From NCBI GenBank assembly GCA_964569025.1, contig CAZMSQ010000009.1, positions 22,080 through 86,079 on the forward strand: a stretch of 64,000 nucleotides of DNA, in the 5' to 3' direction. This DNA is from CAZMSQ01 sp964569025. Lineage in GTDB: Bacteria; Bacteroidota; Bacteroidia; Chitinophagales; Saprospiraceae. The notes under the pieces are model-generated. The model worked only from the letters and a program-made list of their open reading frames with translations, was not told the DNA's origin and made no database searches. Position numbers and translations under genes: made by a program. Positions within the stretch are counted from its first letter, which is position 1, and each line of letters starts with the position of its first letter. Of this stretch, positions 53,342 through 61,447 are shown piece after piece.

Positions 53342-55483
53342 CTATTCTTTAGCCAAGAGATCAAGAGCTTTGTCTGGGGCAGTGACCGGGAGGCGGCAGA
53401 CTTTGTTGCGGCATACGTAGATATAGGTCTGATCTGGTTGAAGTTTGTCTTTTAGGAGTTCGAGCGTGCCTTCAGTGGGGCCGCCAAGCCAGAGGGCGTG
53501 GGGGAGAAATTTGCGTTGCATTTCGGAGCGGAGCCTGGAAGATTCGGGGCCGACTATGGCAATCTCCCAGGCGGGGCGGCGGTGGCGGAGGAGCAGGCGG
53601 GACCAGTTGGAAAAATAATGGGGGTGCGGCTCTTCGGACAAGACCGGGAATAGGGCGGAAAGCATGGTACGGGAGCGATCCAGAAGGTCCTCCCGATAAA
53701 AAAAGTGACCGAGGTCGAAGAGATTATGGGCCATAACTGAGTTAGAAGCCGGAATCACATCATCTTCAAGTTCGTGACTTCGGGTGACAAGGGGCGGGTC
53801 GACATCTGAGGTGTAGAAATACATGCCGCTTGATGAATCATGGAAATGTGATTCTGCGTATTCAATGAGGAGAAGGGCAGAAAGAAGCCAGGATTCGTCA
53901 AAGGTGACCTGATACAGATCTATGAAGGCGGCTGCAGTCAGAGCATAATCATCGAGGAACGCATTGATAGAAGGGGTGCCATTCATGGCTGAGCGTCGGA
54001 GACGTCCATCTTTCTGCATCATGACTGACTGGAGAAATCCGCCTATGGTAAGCGCACTTTTCAACCATTCTTCTTTTCCAAACGATTGGTATGCCTCGGT
54101 ATAAGCGGTAATCATCAGGGCATTCCAGGAAGTTAGAATTTTGTTATCCAGACTTGGGCGCTCCCGGAAAGACCGATGTGCTAAAAGAAGGCTTCGAATC
54201 TTATCAATTGAATCCCGCAGCGATTCTTCGGTCAGCGATGCGCCAAAACCGTCGGGGGGAATGCCCTTTGAGCGGTGTAGGACATTCTTCCCTTTCTCCC
54301 AATTGCCTCCCTCAGAGACATCGAAAATTTCTGCAGCAATGATGCGTAGAGGCTCAGACGGCAAAGCTGCAGTCAGGTCTTCGTTTGTCCAGATATAGAA
54401 CGTGCCTTCCTCTCCTTCGCTGTCTGCGTCGAGAGAGGAATAGAATGCGCCTGTGGTGGGATCGCGGAGCTCGCGCTCAGCGAAAGCGATGGACTGGCTT
54501 ACTACATCGCGGTAGAGCGGGTCAGGGGTGGCGCGGTACGCACGGGAGTAAAGGCTGATAAGTTGAGCGTTGTCGTAAAGCATTTTTTCAAAGTGGGGCA
54601 CCAACCAGCGGTCGTCGGTGCTGTAGCGGGCAAAGCCGCCGCCGAGGTGGTCGTAAATGCCCCCGAGGGCCATACCCCGTAAGGTAGCCTGAACAGCCCG
54701 GAGAGCCAGCGAATCTCCAGACTCATGTGCATACTCAAGGAGAAATTCAAAATGGCCGGGCAAAGGAAATCTGGGGGCTCCAAAATGACCGCCCCGCTCC
54801 ATATCAATGGTTGACAGAAACCGCGAGGCCACTGAGTCGACCACATCTGGCTGAAAGGAATCCATCGAACTATCGACAGGGGGCAACAAGCCCGACTCAA
54901 TAACTCCCTCAGTCAAGCGCTGAGCATAATCTTCGAGAGTCTCTGGTTCTTCCCTATACATACGCGCAAAATGCTCGGCAGCGCCTATCCAGTCCTCCTT
55001 CGGGGCATAGGTCAAAGCAAAAAACGGCCGCCCATCGGGCAGGCAGAACACATTCAGCGGCCATCCGCAAGGCTCACGGCTTACGAGCTGGCAAGCAGAC
55101 ATATACAGATCATCGATATCAGGCCGCTCCTCGCGGTCCACCTTTATTGACACAAAAGAGGCGTTCATCACCGCCGCTGCCAGAGAATCCTCGAAGGTTT
55201 CTTCCTCCATCACATGGCACCAATGGCAGGAAGCATAGCCTACGCTCACAATGACCAGTTTATTTTGCTTCTGTGCCAGCGCGAGGGCCTCCTCACCATA
55301 TGGGTACCAGTCGACCGGATTCATGGCGTGCTGGAGGAGATACGGACTCGAAGAATGGCGAAGCTCATTGCCCTGGCCATTCTGCCTCTCGCTGCCGCAC
55401 GACTGCAGCAAGACTCCTCCAAGGAGCAATACAAAATAAGAGAATGCGGAAACTGAACTGGTCTGAAGCATATGAATCGTCAT
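53342..55483 (-). CDS. YyaL/DUF255-type thioredoxin-fold protein (lipoprotein)
   Basis: A 713-residue member of the family related to human SPATA20: an N-terminal thioredoxin-like DUF255 domain (about 40-200, SSPYLLQHAMNPVDWYPYG, then SCHWCHVMEEETFED with a CxxC) and a C-terminal six-hairpin (alpha/alpha)6 barrel (about 220-690, GGIYDHLGGGFARYSTDDRWLVPHFEKMLYDNAQL). The first part of the protein has a signal with lipobox LLQSC, so it is exported, unlike most family members. Function is unsettled. ATG at 55483 or 55471 may start it. The 3' half of the coding strand is C-rich. Confidence 0.9.
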   Translation of the reverse strand: MTIHMLQTSSVSAFSYFVLLLGGVLLQSCGSERQNGQGNELRHSSSPYLLQHAMNPVDWYPYGEEALALAQKQNKLVIVSVGYASCHWCHVMEEETFEDSLAAAVMNASFVSIKVDREERPDIDDLYMSACQLVSREPCGWPLNVFCLPDGRPFFALTYAPKEDWIGAAEHFARMYREEPETLEDYAQRLTEGVIESGLLPPVDSSMDSFQPDVVDSVASRFLSTIDMERGGHFGAPRFPLPGHFEFLLEYAHESGDSLALRAVQATLRGMALGGIYDHLGGGFARYSTDDRWLVPHFEKMLYDNAQLISLYSRAYRATPDPLYRDVVSQSIAFAERELRDPTTGAFYSSLDADSEGEEGTFYIWTNEDLTAALPSEPLRIIAAEIFDVSEGGNWEKGKNVLHRSKGIPPDGFGASLTEESLRDSIDKIRSLLLAHRSFRERPSLDNKILTSWNALMITAYTEAYQSFGKEEWLKSALTIGGFLQSVMMQKDGRLRRSAMNGTPSINAFLDDYALTAAAFIDLYQVTFDESWLLSALLLIEYAESHFHDSSSGMYFYTSDVDPPLVTRSHELEDDVIPASNSVMAHNLFDLGHFFYREDLLDRSRTMLSALFPVLSEEPHPHYFSNWSRLLLRHRRPAWEIAIVGPESSRLRSEMQRKFLPHALWLGGPTEGTLELLKDKLQPDQTYIYVCRNKVCRLPVTAPDKALDLLAKE

Positions 55484-55541
55484 TTCTTATCTGCAATTCC
55501 CAAAACAATCAGCAATGAGCCGTTTGAAAACTCAGGTATTC

Positions 55542-55594
55542 AAAAAAGGGAATGCTGGAAAGGGAGGCATTCTCAGGAAAGTCTCCCCTTTTTT
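55542..55594 (-). terminator. Terminator of the 129-residue membrane protein gene
   Basis: AAAAAAGGG (55542-55550) pairs with CCCTTTTTT (55586-55594), with an inner GAATGC/GCATTC hairpin (55550-55555 and 55567-55572). The outer arm meets the TGA stop of the minus-strand gene. Confidence 0.7.
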
Positions 55595-55983
55595 CAATAC
55601 TCTAAAATCGCGATTGCCATCAAAGCAAGACCCGCAAGCACTGCCAGTCCACCGATCCAGGCAAGCCAACTGGTCAGAATAATCGATGCAATCAAGCCAG
55701 CAATCACAAGCAGCGCACCCAGCCGAAACCTGTCATCATCCATGAGATTGTAGCCCTGCTGGGCATCCTCATTTTTCGAAGCATGCTTCTCCATCTTTCG
55801 CTCCACTTTAGCTGTGATTCGATTGGCTCGTTTTTGGAGCCTCTCCGCCTGTTTTTCGCCCATCAGTCCATAAACCTCTCCGTCCCCACCTGTCACCACC
55901 ACCGTAGCATGGACCGCATTGAGAAGACCCACCATACAGCACAAAATGATGAACCCACTCAGAAACCGCTTTGCAAATGACAT
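55594..55983 (-). CDS. Small exported membrane protein of unknown function
   Basis: A 129-residue protein: signal peptide or first helix (MSFAKRFLSGFIILCCMVGLLNAVHA), a charged, probably coiled region (GEKQAERLQKRANRITAKVERKMEKH), then two membrane helices (about 85-105 and 107-127) separated by a short turn. The start at 55983 gives the signal; the frame opens 15 codons earlier. No family recognised. It is divergent from the AddB-like gene, with the 55-base palindrome between them. Confidence 0.7.
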   Translation of the reverse strand: MSFAKRFLSGFIILCCMVGLLNAVHATVVVTGGDGEVYGLMGEKQAERLQKRANRITAKVERKMEKHASKNEDAQQGYNLMDDDRFRLGALLVIAGLIASIILTSWLAWIGGLAVLAGLALMAIAILEY

Positions 55984-56281
55984 ATCTTCAGATTTTATCT
56001 TTCGTAAACAAACCACAATGTAGGCCATATGGCGAAATTGTGCAAGGCTCGCTAATCTTCAATCTGTGCCAAGCCCTGAAAACTGGTCGGACGACTATAG
56101 TGGTCGGACCACTATAGTCGTCCGACCAGTTTTGCAGGATGAGCCGGCAAGAGAAGCTGCAGCGCAGAATAATCTCCTTAGCGCAGGCAGGCGGTTACAA
56201 TCAGCTGCATCGCAGCGACAGGCCGACCGGGTCATATATCAGATGTTTGCAGTACCTTAGGGGTGTCCCAAATAAAAGCCT
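55984..56281. other. Divergent intergenic region, 298 bases
   Basis: Lies between the small membrane protein (minus) and the AddB-like gene (plus). Apart from the 55-base palindrome at 56079-56133 nothing is recognised: no TAnnTTTG box, no small reading frame with coding character, no terminator T run. Confidence 0.6.
56079..56133. repeat. Perfect 55-base nested palindrome
   Basis: Two 27-base arms (56079-56105 and 56107-56133) are exact reverse complements around a single G. Inside are two copies of the 8-base palindrome ACTATAGT (56094-56101 and 56111-56118) flanking GGTCGGACC (56102-56110), so a 17-mer GGTCGGAC(G/C)ACTATAGT also repeats directly. CTG/CAG pairs extend the stem beyond one bulged base. 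There is no T run after it, so it is not a typical terminator. Confidence 0.95.
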
Positions 56282-59014
56282 ATGGATTTGTATGTTGGAT
56301 TGGCATTTGATGAGCGGGGGAATGATGGTGCAGCCTCGCTGGCAGGAGATGGGTGGGTTTGTGGCCCGAGAAAACTGCTCGGGTTGCTGGAGCGGCACTT
56401 TGGGTGTGGAGGCCGGGAGGTCAATACGGAGCATTTAAGAGCGGAGCAATACCGACAGATTTTAAGTGGGTATTTGGAGGAGAAAGGCGGGGAAATGGTC
56501 TGGTTTTCAGCATCTTTTGCTGCAGATCCACTTGCAACGGCCACAATAATGTTGGAGATGCGGGATGCACTGGTACTGGGTGGATGGACTGCAGACTGCG
56601 GAGTAGAGGCAGGCCGTCTGACTACTTTTGCTGCACTGGAACGGCGGGTTGAAATGGGGCGGCATGCACCTGGCAAACAGGATATACCGGCCCTTGAAAT
56701 CGGTGAAGCAGATCGGTATCGGGAAGTGATAAGGCTGGTGGAGCACAGAAAGATGCCGTTTAGAACACTGTGGCACCATGAGCCTAAAGAGTTGTTTCCA
56801 AAGCATTTGAGAGAACTCTTTGATGCATTTCAGGCAAGAGGGGTTCGCGTGCGAAATATGGAACAGGCAACTCCACTGACCGATGGAAGTGACTTGGCTC
56901 GTTTCCAGCGCGCATTGATTGAGCCGGGAAGTCGACAGGACTCGTTTTCGGGAGATGGGAGCCTGATCATTGTGCGGGCAGACCGCGAAAGTGATGCAGC
57001 TCTGTTTCTGGCCTCATTCCTGCGCCACAACCCCGGCTTTCGACCCACCTGTGTGGTACCTGAAAAAAACAGGACGTTGGAGAATGCCCTCCTTCAAGAG
57101 GGTCTTCCGGCCACAGGTATTCTGTCAGCCTCTTTGGCAAGACCGAGCCTGCAGATCCTGAAACTGCTGCCGGTGTTTTTTTGGAGTCCGGCAGATCCCT
57201 ACAAGATTCTGGAGTTTTTGTCCCTGCCTACCAAGCCCCTTCATCCGGAGCTGGCCAGGCAGATTGGCGAGCTTATTGCCGGACGACCCGGCATGGGCAG
57301 CGGGCGCTGGAAGCGTGTGGTGAGGAAATTCTTCGAGCAGCTGGAGGAGAGTCCGCTGACCGACAGACAGCTGCGCACCATCCGGGGGCAGTACAAGCGC
57401 TGGTTTGAACGAACGCGGGTACCACAGCACGGCACGGTGCCGAGAGACGAAGTCATCGAATGCTTTGGCTACCTTGCCAACTGGGCGCGCAGTGCCTGGG
57501 AAGACAACCCGACGCGCCATGCTACCTTTCTGGCGCTGAGCAGTCAGGCAAAGCGGGTTTGTGAGCTACTCAACAGCTTGCCACAGTCAGAAAGCGAGCT
57601 GACACCCCTCCAGCTGGAGCGAATCATTCGCACCATCTATGAGCCTTCACCGATCGAATTTTCTCCAGCCGAGGCCGGCGGACTGTCAGTCATTTACGAG
57701 CCGGGCGCCATTGCCGCAGAGACTGATGAACTGGTCTGGTGGAACTTCTGCCGCCGTGACCCCGGCGAAGTTTTCTCTCGATGGCGGCGCGAGGAAATGA
57801 CAGCCCTCCAGACGGCTGGCATTTCCATTCCCCTTCCCGCACTCACCAACGACGCTGCCCTCTGGCACAGCCTCCAGCCGGTGCTGCGCACCCGAAAGCG
57901 ACTCATTCTGTGCATTCCTGCCAAAATCAACGGCGAAGAAGTCTCTCCCCACGCCCTTCACGACATCCTCGAAGCTCGCTTCAGCAATCCGGACCGCATC
58001 ACCCACACGGCCGGCACCATTGAAACCTCCGGTCTGCTGTCAGCCAATTTCCACCTGCCACCCCTCGAGCAAATTACCAATACAGCCCCGGCGCCGCCTA
58101 CGCCATGGATTCAACTCACCAACCAGCCGAAACCAGACCCAGAGCGCCACGAGTACGTCACCCAGGTCAGCAACCTCTGCTATTATCCCCATCAGTGGGT
58201 TTTCCGCCGCCATGTTGGGCTGGTCAAATCACCCATCCTGAGCGTAGCCCGTGACAACACGCTAAATGGCAATCTTGGCCACCGGCTCCTTGAGCTGCTC
58301 TTTAAAGAGGAAGGCGTGCTCAACTGGGACCGCCCCACCCTTGACCAATGGATTGAAACCACAGGACACGGGTTGCTCCCCCTTGAAGGCTCCACCCTGC
58401 TTATGTACGGCCGCGAACCCGAGCGACGCTCCTTCTTCCGCACCCTCAAGTCAGCCGCCTGGACACTCCTCCACCACCTCAACACCAACAACTGGCAGGT
58501 CGAGGCCCCCGAGCACTCCATCGAGGGTACCATCTGCTCCCTCCCCTTCCGCGGCCGTGCCGACCTGGTCCTCAAACGCGGCGAAGAGCACCTCATCATC
58601 GACTTCAAATGGCGCGGCTTCAACTACCATCGTGATATGCTCAGAAACGAGGAGGACATCCAGATGGCCCTCTACAGCAAGTTTCTGGGAGACCCCGACA
58701 AGTGGGCCCACACCGCTTACTTCATGCTCCAAGGCGGCAGGATGCTGGCCTACAACCAGGAAGCCATCTCCGGTGCCGAAACCCCACCCACGCCAGCCTC
58801 AGTCCATGATGTCTACCCCCGCATCTTTGAGAAAATCACCAAAACCCTCCAATGGCGGCTCGACCAGTTCCAAGACGGATTCCTGGAAATCCGCTCAAGT
58901 CAAACCGCCAAAGAGCTCGATGCCTATTATGGAGGAGCGTTGATGGAGATGCTGGAGATGAGGGATGGGGATGCGGGGTTTGATGATTATGTGACGTTAG
59001 TGGGAGGGAAATGA
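56282..59014 (+). CDS. AddB-like PD-(D/E)XK exonuclease with inactive helicase-like region
   Basis: A 910-residue protein related to AddB/RexB and to other PD-(D/E)XK proteins with helicase-like domains. The N-terminal ~600 residues have a UvrD-like layout but no Walker A GxGKT motif, so no ATPase is expected. The nuclease is at the C-terminus (about 640-900): GNLGHRLLELL (about 661) holds the first motif, FRGRADLVL (about 757) the Asp, and IIDFKWRG (about 773) the D-x-K. The four Cys of the AddB iron-sulfur cluster are not seen. No addA is in the window. The coding strand becomes C-rich after about 57.8 kb and flips to G-rich in the last 84 bases (40 G, 4 C). Confidence 0.82.
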   Translation: MDLYVGLAFDERGNDGAASLAGDGWVCGPRKLLGLLERHFGCGGREVNTEHLRAEQYRQILSGYLEEKGGEMVWFSASFAADPLATATIMLEMRDALVLGGWTADCGVEAGRLTTFAALERRVEMGRHAPGKQDIPALEIGEADRYREVIRLVEHRKMPFRTLWHHEPKELFPKHLRELFDAFQARGVRVRNMEQATPLTDGSDLARFQRALIEPGSRQDSFSGDGSLIIVRADRESDAALFLASFLRHNPGFRPTCVVPEKNRTLENALLQEGLPATGILSASLARPSLQILKLLPVFFWSPADPYKILEFLSLPTKPLHPELARQIGELIAGRPGMGSGRWKRVVRKFFEQLEESPLTDRQLRTIRGQYKRWFERTRVPQHGTVPRDEVIECFGYLANWARSAWEDNPTRHATFLALSSQAKRVCELLNSLPQSESELTPLQLERIIRTIYEPSPIEFSPAEAGGLSVIYEPGAIAAETDELVWWNFCRRDPGEVFSRWRREEMTALQTAGISIPLPALTNDAALWHSLQPVLRTRKRLILCIPAKINGEEVSPHALHDILEARFSNPDRITHTAGTIETSGLLSANFHLPPLEQITNTAPAPPTPWIQLTNQPKPDPERHEYVTQVSNLCYYPHQWVFRRHVGLVKSPILSVARDNTLNGNLGHRLLELLFKEEGVLNWDRPTLDQWIETTGHGLLPLEGSTLLMYGREPERRSFFRTLKSAAWTLLHHLNTNNWQVEAPEHSIEGTICSLPFRGRADLVLKRGEEHLIIDFKWRGFNYHRDMLRNEEDIQMALYSKFLGDPDKWAHTAYFMLQGGRMLAYNQEAISGAETPPTPASVHDVYPRIFEKITKTLQWRLDQFQDGFLEIRSSQTAKELDAYYGGALMEMLEMRDGDAGFDDYVTLVGGK

Positions 59015-59016
59015 GC

Positions 59017-59050
59017 AATTAATAATTAAGAATTAAAAATTATTAATTAT
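59017..59050. repeat. AT-only stop-codon-adjacent repeat, copy R2
   Basis: Begins two bases after the TGA of the AddB-like gene and contains the TAA stop of the convergent four-helix-bundle gene. It matches the reverse complement of R3 (59547-59580) at 31 of 34 positions, so the two flank the four-helix-bundle gene as inverted repeats. Confidence 0.85.
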
Positions 59051-59403
59051 GTTGGTTTATTGAGGGTTATTTGGATACTGGCTAGGATTCGGAGTAGTTC
59101 GTTGATATCTTGGAGGAGGGGTTGAGCTTTGGCGGGGTTAAGGATACTGGCATCTGTGAGGAGGCGTATCCAATATTTTGTTTCTCGGGCTTCTTTGTAC
59201 GATATCGAAAGTTTTGAGTGGAAATCTTTTCTGGAATACCCGCCAATTGCCTCCTCAATGTTCGCTCCGATGGCGGTCCCGCTCCGGAGCAGTTGTTTGC
59301 TCAGCACATACTCGCTCTGCTCACGCTGAATAATCCTGCATACATTCACAATTTTTACCGCAAACGCATAACTCTTTTCCCGTATCACATTCTCTTTTTT
59401 CAT
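59047..59403 (-). CDS. Four-helix-bundle protein (23S rRNA intervening-sequence type)
   Basis: A 118-residue all-helical protein of the TIGR02436 family, first seen encoded in intervening sequences of 23S rRNA genes of spirochaetes. The family pattern is clear: REKSYAFAVKIV, SEYVLSKQLLRSGTAIGANIEEAIGGYSRKDFHSKLSISYKEARETKYWIRLL. It is thought to bind structured nucleic acid; the exact role is not known. No rRNA is near. The gene is bracketed by inverted AT-only repeats (R2 and R3) and its stop lies inside R2, which suggests a small mobile cassette. Confidence 0.93.
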   Translation of the reverse strand: MKKENVIREKSYAFAVKIVNVCRIIQREQSEYVLSKQLLRSGTAIGANIEEAIGGYSRKDFHSKLSISYKEARETKYWIRLLTDASILNPAKAQPLLQDINELLRILASIQITLNKPT

Positions 59404-59546
59404 ATAGTCTGGGGCTTAATCTCAGTGTTGAATGACTCAAAATTACCCCCAAAGTCAATAATAATCAACCCCCTTCAATACACCCTCGGTGACTTTTTTT
59501 TAAACCTCAATTCAAAGCCCCCTCATCAAAATCACTCCCCCTTAAA

Positions 59547-59580
59547 ATAATTAATAATTTTTGATTCATAATTTTTAATT
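59547..59580. repeat. AT-only stop-codon-adjacent repeat, copy R3
   Basis: Read on the minus strand it starts one base after the TGA of the peroxidase gene (59582-59584) and matches R2 at 31 of 34 positions. It lies in inverse orientation to R2 and about 145 bases upstream of the four-helix-bundle start. Confidence 0.85.
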
Positions 59581-59581
59581 A

Positions 59582-60724
59582 TCAAAACGGTTTCCCAAAC
59601 TTCTCATCCCCCACAAACTCCTCATCTGTCAGGGTATGAAGGAATGCGAGCAGGTCGGCTTTTTCGGCATCGGTGAAGTTGGCCTGGCGGACCATGCCGC
59701 CGGCGGTGCGTAGGGGGGATGACAGGTTGGGATGGTTTTGGATGCCTGAGCTGTAGTGCTCGATGACTTGTTCGAGCGTGGTGAAGCGGCCGTCGTGCAT
59801 GTAGGGAGGGCGGATGGCGATGTTGCGCAGGGAGGGGACTTTGAAGAGACCTTCGTCGGTTTTGCGGCCGGTGACAGCGGCGAGGCCGGGGTCGGTGGTG
59901 AAAATGTCGAGGCCGTTGTTGACGGGGGCGAAGGCAATCATGAGGTCGGTGTTGTGGCAGGGGGCGCAGCCGCCGCGGGGGCCGAAGAAAATGGCTTTGC
60001 CACGATTTTGGGAGGGGGTGAAAGTGGGGAATGGCTCTGCCGGTATGTCGACGAGGGCTCTGCCCTTGTCATATGGGCTCCGGAAAGAGACCATGCTGCG
60101 CACAAACTGCGCAAGAGCTCGGGAGATGCGGTCAGGAGTGACCTCACGGGTGCCGAAGGCCAGCTCGAAAAGCTCAGCATAGTATGGCAGGGAATCGACG
60201 CGGGCCAATGCTAGGTTGAGGGTCATGCCCATTTCGATTTTGTCCTGAATGGGGTGCAGCACTTGCTCCTCAAGGGAGGCGGCCCGCTCGTCCCAGAAAA
60301 AGCGGCCTCCGGGGTAGTAGCGGGCATTGGCAAGGCTCATGCTGTGACGGGGTGTCAGACCGCCCAGAAAACCAATGCTGAACTGATCCGGATCTGAAAA
60401 GCCGTTCTCCTGCCGGTGGCAACTGGCGCAGGAAATGGTGCGGTTCAGACTCAGGTTGACATCGTAAAACAGCACCCGGCCGAGGGTGGCCCCATGGTCA
60501 GTGACGGGATTGTCGGGAGGCATGTTGTCGGCGCTTTGGATGCCGGGGTGGAAGAAATAGTCTGGCAAGTCAGGATTTGCATAGTTGAAGGGGATATCCG
60601 GGAGGATAGGATGACCCTCAGTGACCGTGGGAGGTGGATTGAGAATCTGCTCATCGTCCTGACACGAAGGCAGGGCAAGAAGAAGTGCGCTGATGGAAAA
60701 AAGAGAATAGAAAAACCTCTTCAT
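59582..60724 (-). CDS. Di-heme cytochrome c peroxidase (MauG/CcpA family) lipoprotein
   Basis: Periplasmic di-heme peroxidase of 380 residues that reduces H2O2 using electrons from small cytochromes, or acts as a MauG-like oxidase. Two CxxCH heme sites are visible: CASCH (about residue 98) and CAPCH (about 253), with a conserved segment YMHDGRFTTLEQVIEHY further on that supplies a distal Met. The signal MKRFFYSLF...LALPSC ends in a lipobox, fixing the start at 60724. It needs the Ccm heme-attachment system, part of which (ccmE, ccmF) lies 8 kb away. The last 47-49 coding bases are G-rich (20 G, 3 C), after a C-rich stretch. Confidence 0.94.
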   Translation of the reverse strand: MKRFFYSLFSISALLLALPSCQDDEQILNPPPTVTEGHPILPDIPFNYANPDLPDYFFHPGIQSADNMPPDNPVTDHGATLGRVLFYDVNLSLNRTISCASCHRQENGFSDPDQFSIGFLGGLTPRHSMSLANARYYPGGRFFWDERAASLEEQVLHPIQDKIEMGMTLNLALARVDSLPYYAELFELAFGTREVTPDRISRALAQFVRSMVSFRSPYDKGRALVDIPAEPFPTFTPSQNRGKAIFFGPRGGCAPCHNTDLMIAFAPVNNGLDIFTTDPGLAAVTGRKTDEGLFKVPSLRNIAIRPPYMHDGRFTTLEQVIEHYSSGIQNHPNLSSPLRTAGGMVRQANFTDAEKADLLAFLHTLTDEEFVGDEKFGKPF

Positions 60725-60883
60725 GCGTACTGATTGTGGCTGACGCGCCGTTATATGTGAGCGATTCGATTTTGGCAAAACTGAGATTGCAGGAAACACC
60801 TTTATTAATCATAAACGGCATTTTCACAAAATCTGTTTCGCGCATCTCCGCATTCTCCGTATTTTTTTATACCACACTCCCCT

Positions 60884-61399
60884 ATGGCACACATAAACGT
60901 GGAAATTAAGGCCAGATGCCGCAACTTGGACAGAGTCCGGAATTTGCTTCTTGAGGAGGGAGCAGAGCATCGCGGTACTGATATCCAGAAGGATACATAT
61001 TTTCGGGTGAATGAAGGGCGGCTGAAGCTGCGGGAGGGGACGATAGAGAATAATCTGATTCATTATCTGAGGCCCGAATCGCGTGAGGCAAAGGTATCGG
61101 ATGTGGCGTTGTGTGCCACTGAGAGCGGCAGTGCCCTGAGGGAAGTCCTGAGCAGAGCGTGCGGTGTGCTGGTGGTGGTTGAAAAAGAGCGGGAAATTCT
61201 GTTTGTGGGGAATGTCAAGTTTCATCTGGACCGTGTGGAGAAGCTGGGCACATTCCTCGAGATTGAGGCCATTGATGTGGATGGGAGCCACACCAGGGAG
61301 AGCCTCCTGGCACAGTGCCTGCATTTTCAGGATCTACTCGGGGTAGATGATGCCGATCTGGTGGGCCGGAGCTATTCAGATTCCCTGCTGGAGGGATAA
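60884..61399 (+). CDS. CYTH domain protein (class IV adenylate cyclase-like)
   Basis: A 171-residue CYTH/triphosphate tunnel metalloenzyme. INVEIKARC (residues 4-12) holds the signature E-x-E-x-K pattern, and the tunnel residues follow: DTYFRVNEGRLKLREG, HYLRPES, VVVEKEREILF, VKFHLDRVEKLGTFLEIEAID. Members hydrolyse inorganic triphosphate or thiamine triphosphate, or make cAMP. The arrangement of a lone CYTH domain resembles the CyaB-like class IV group, but cyclase activity cannot be decided. It is followed 48 bases later by the OmpA lipoprotein gene. Confidence 0.9.
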   Translation: MAHINVEIKARCRNLDRVRNLLLEEGAEHRGTDIQKDTYFRVNEGRLKLREGTIENNLIHYLRPESREAKVSDVALCATESGSALREVLSRACGVLVVVEKEREILFVGNVKFHLDRVEKLGTFLEIEAIDVDGSHTRESLLAQCLHFQDLLGVDDADLVGRSYSDSLLEG

Positions 61400-61409
61400 A
61401 AACTTTTCT

Positions 61410-61417
61410 TAGATTTG
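61410..61417 (+). promoter_or_regulatory. Bacteroidota-type -7 box (TAGATTTG) for the OmpA lipoprotein gene
   Basis: TAGATTTG fits TAnnTTTG. The box overlaps the in-frame TTG at 61415, so translation must start later, supporting the GTG at 61448. No clear -33 element. Confidence 0.45.
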
Positions 61418-61447
61418 CAGACACATTTTATAAAAAAACTCAATACC

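Noticed and set aside
58266..58943. Long reading frame of 225 codons in another frame inside the AddB-like gene
   Set aside because: It is a by-product of the C-rich coding strand; its translation is a Ser/Pro/Thr-rich low-complexity string without any domain.
59440..59545. Four C5 tracts as a G-quadruplex on the minus strand
   Set aside because: The tracts are spaced by tens of bases, too far apart for a canonical quadruplex; they are part of the general skew pattern reported separately.
59756..60214. Open frames opposite to the peroxidase gene
   Set aside because: Gly/Ala/Glu-rich translation explained by the strong strand asymmetry; the peroxidase heme motifs prove the minus-strand gene.
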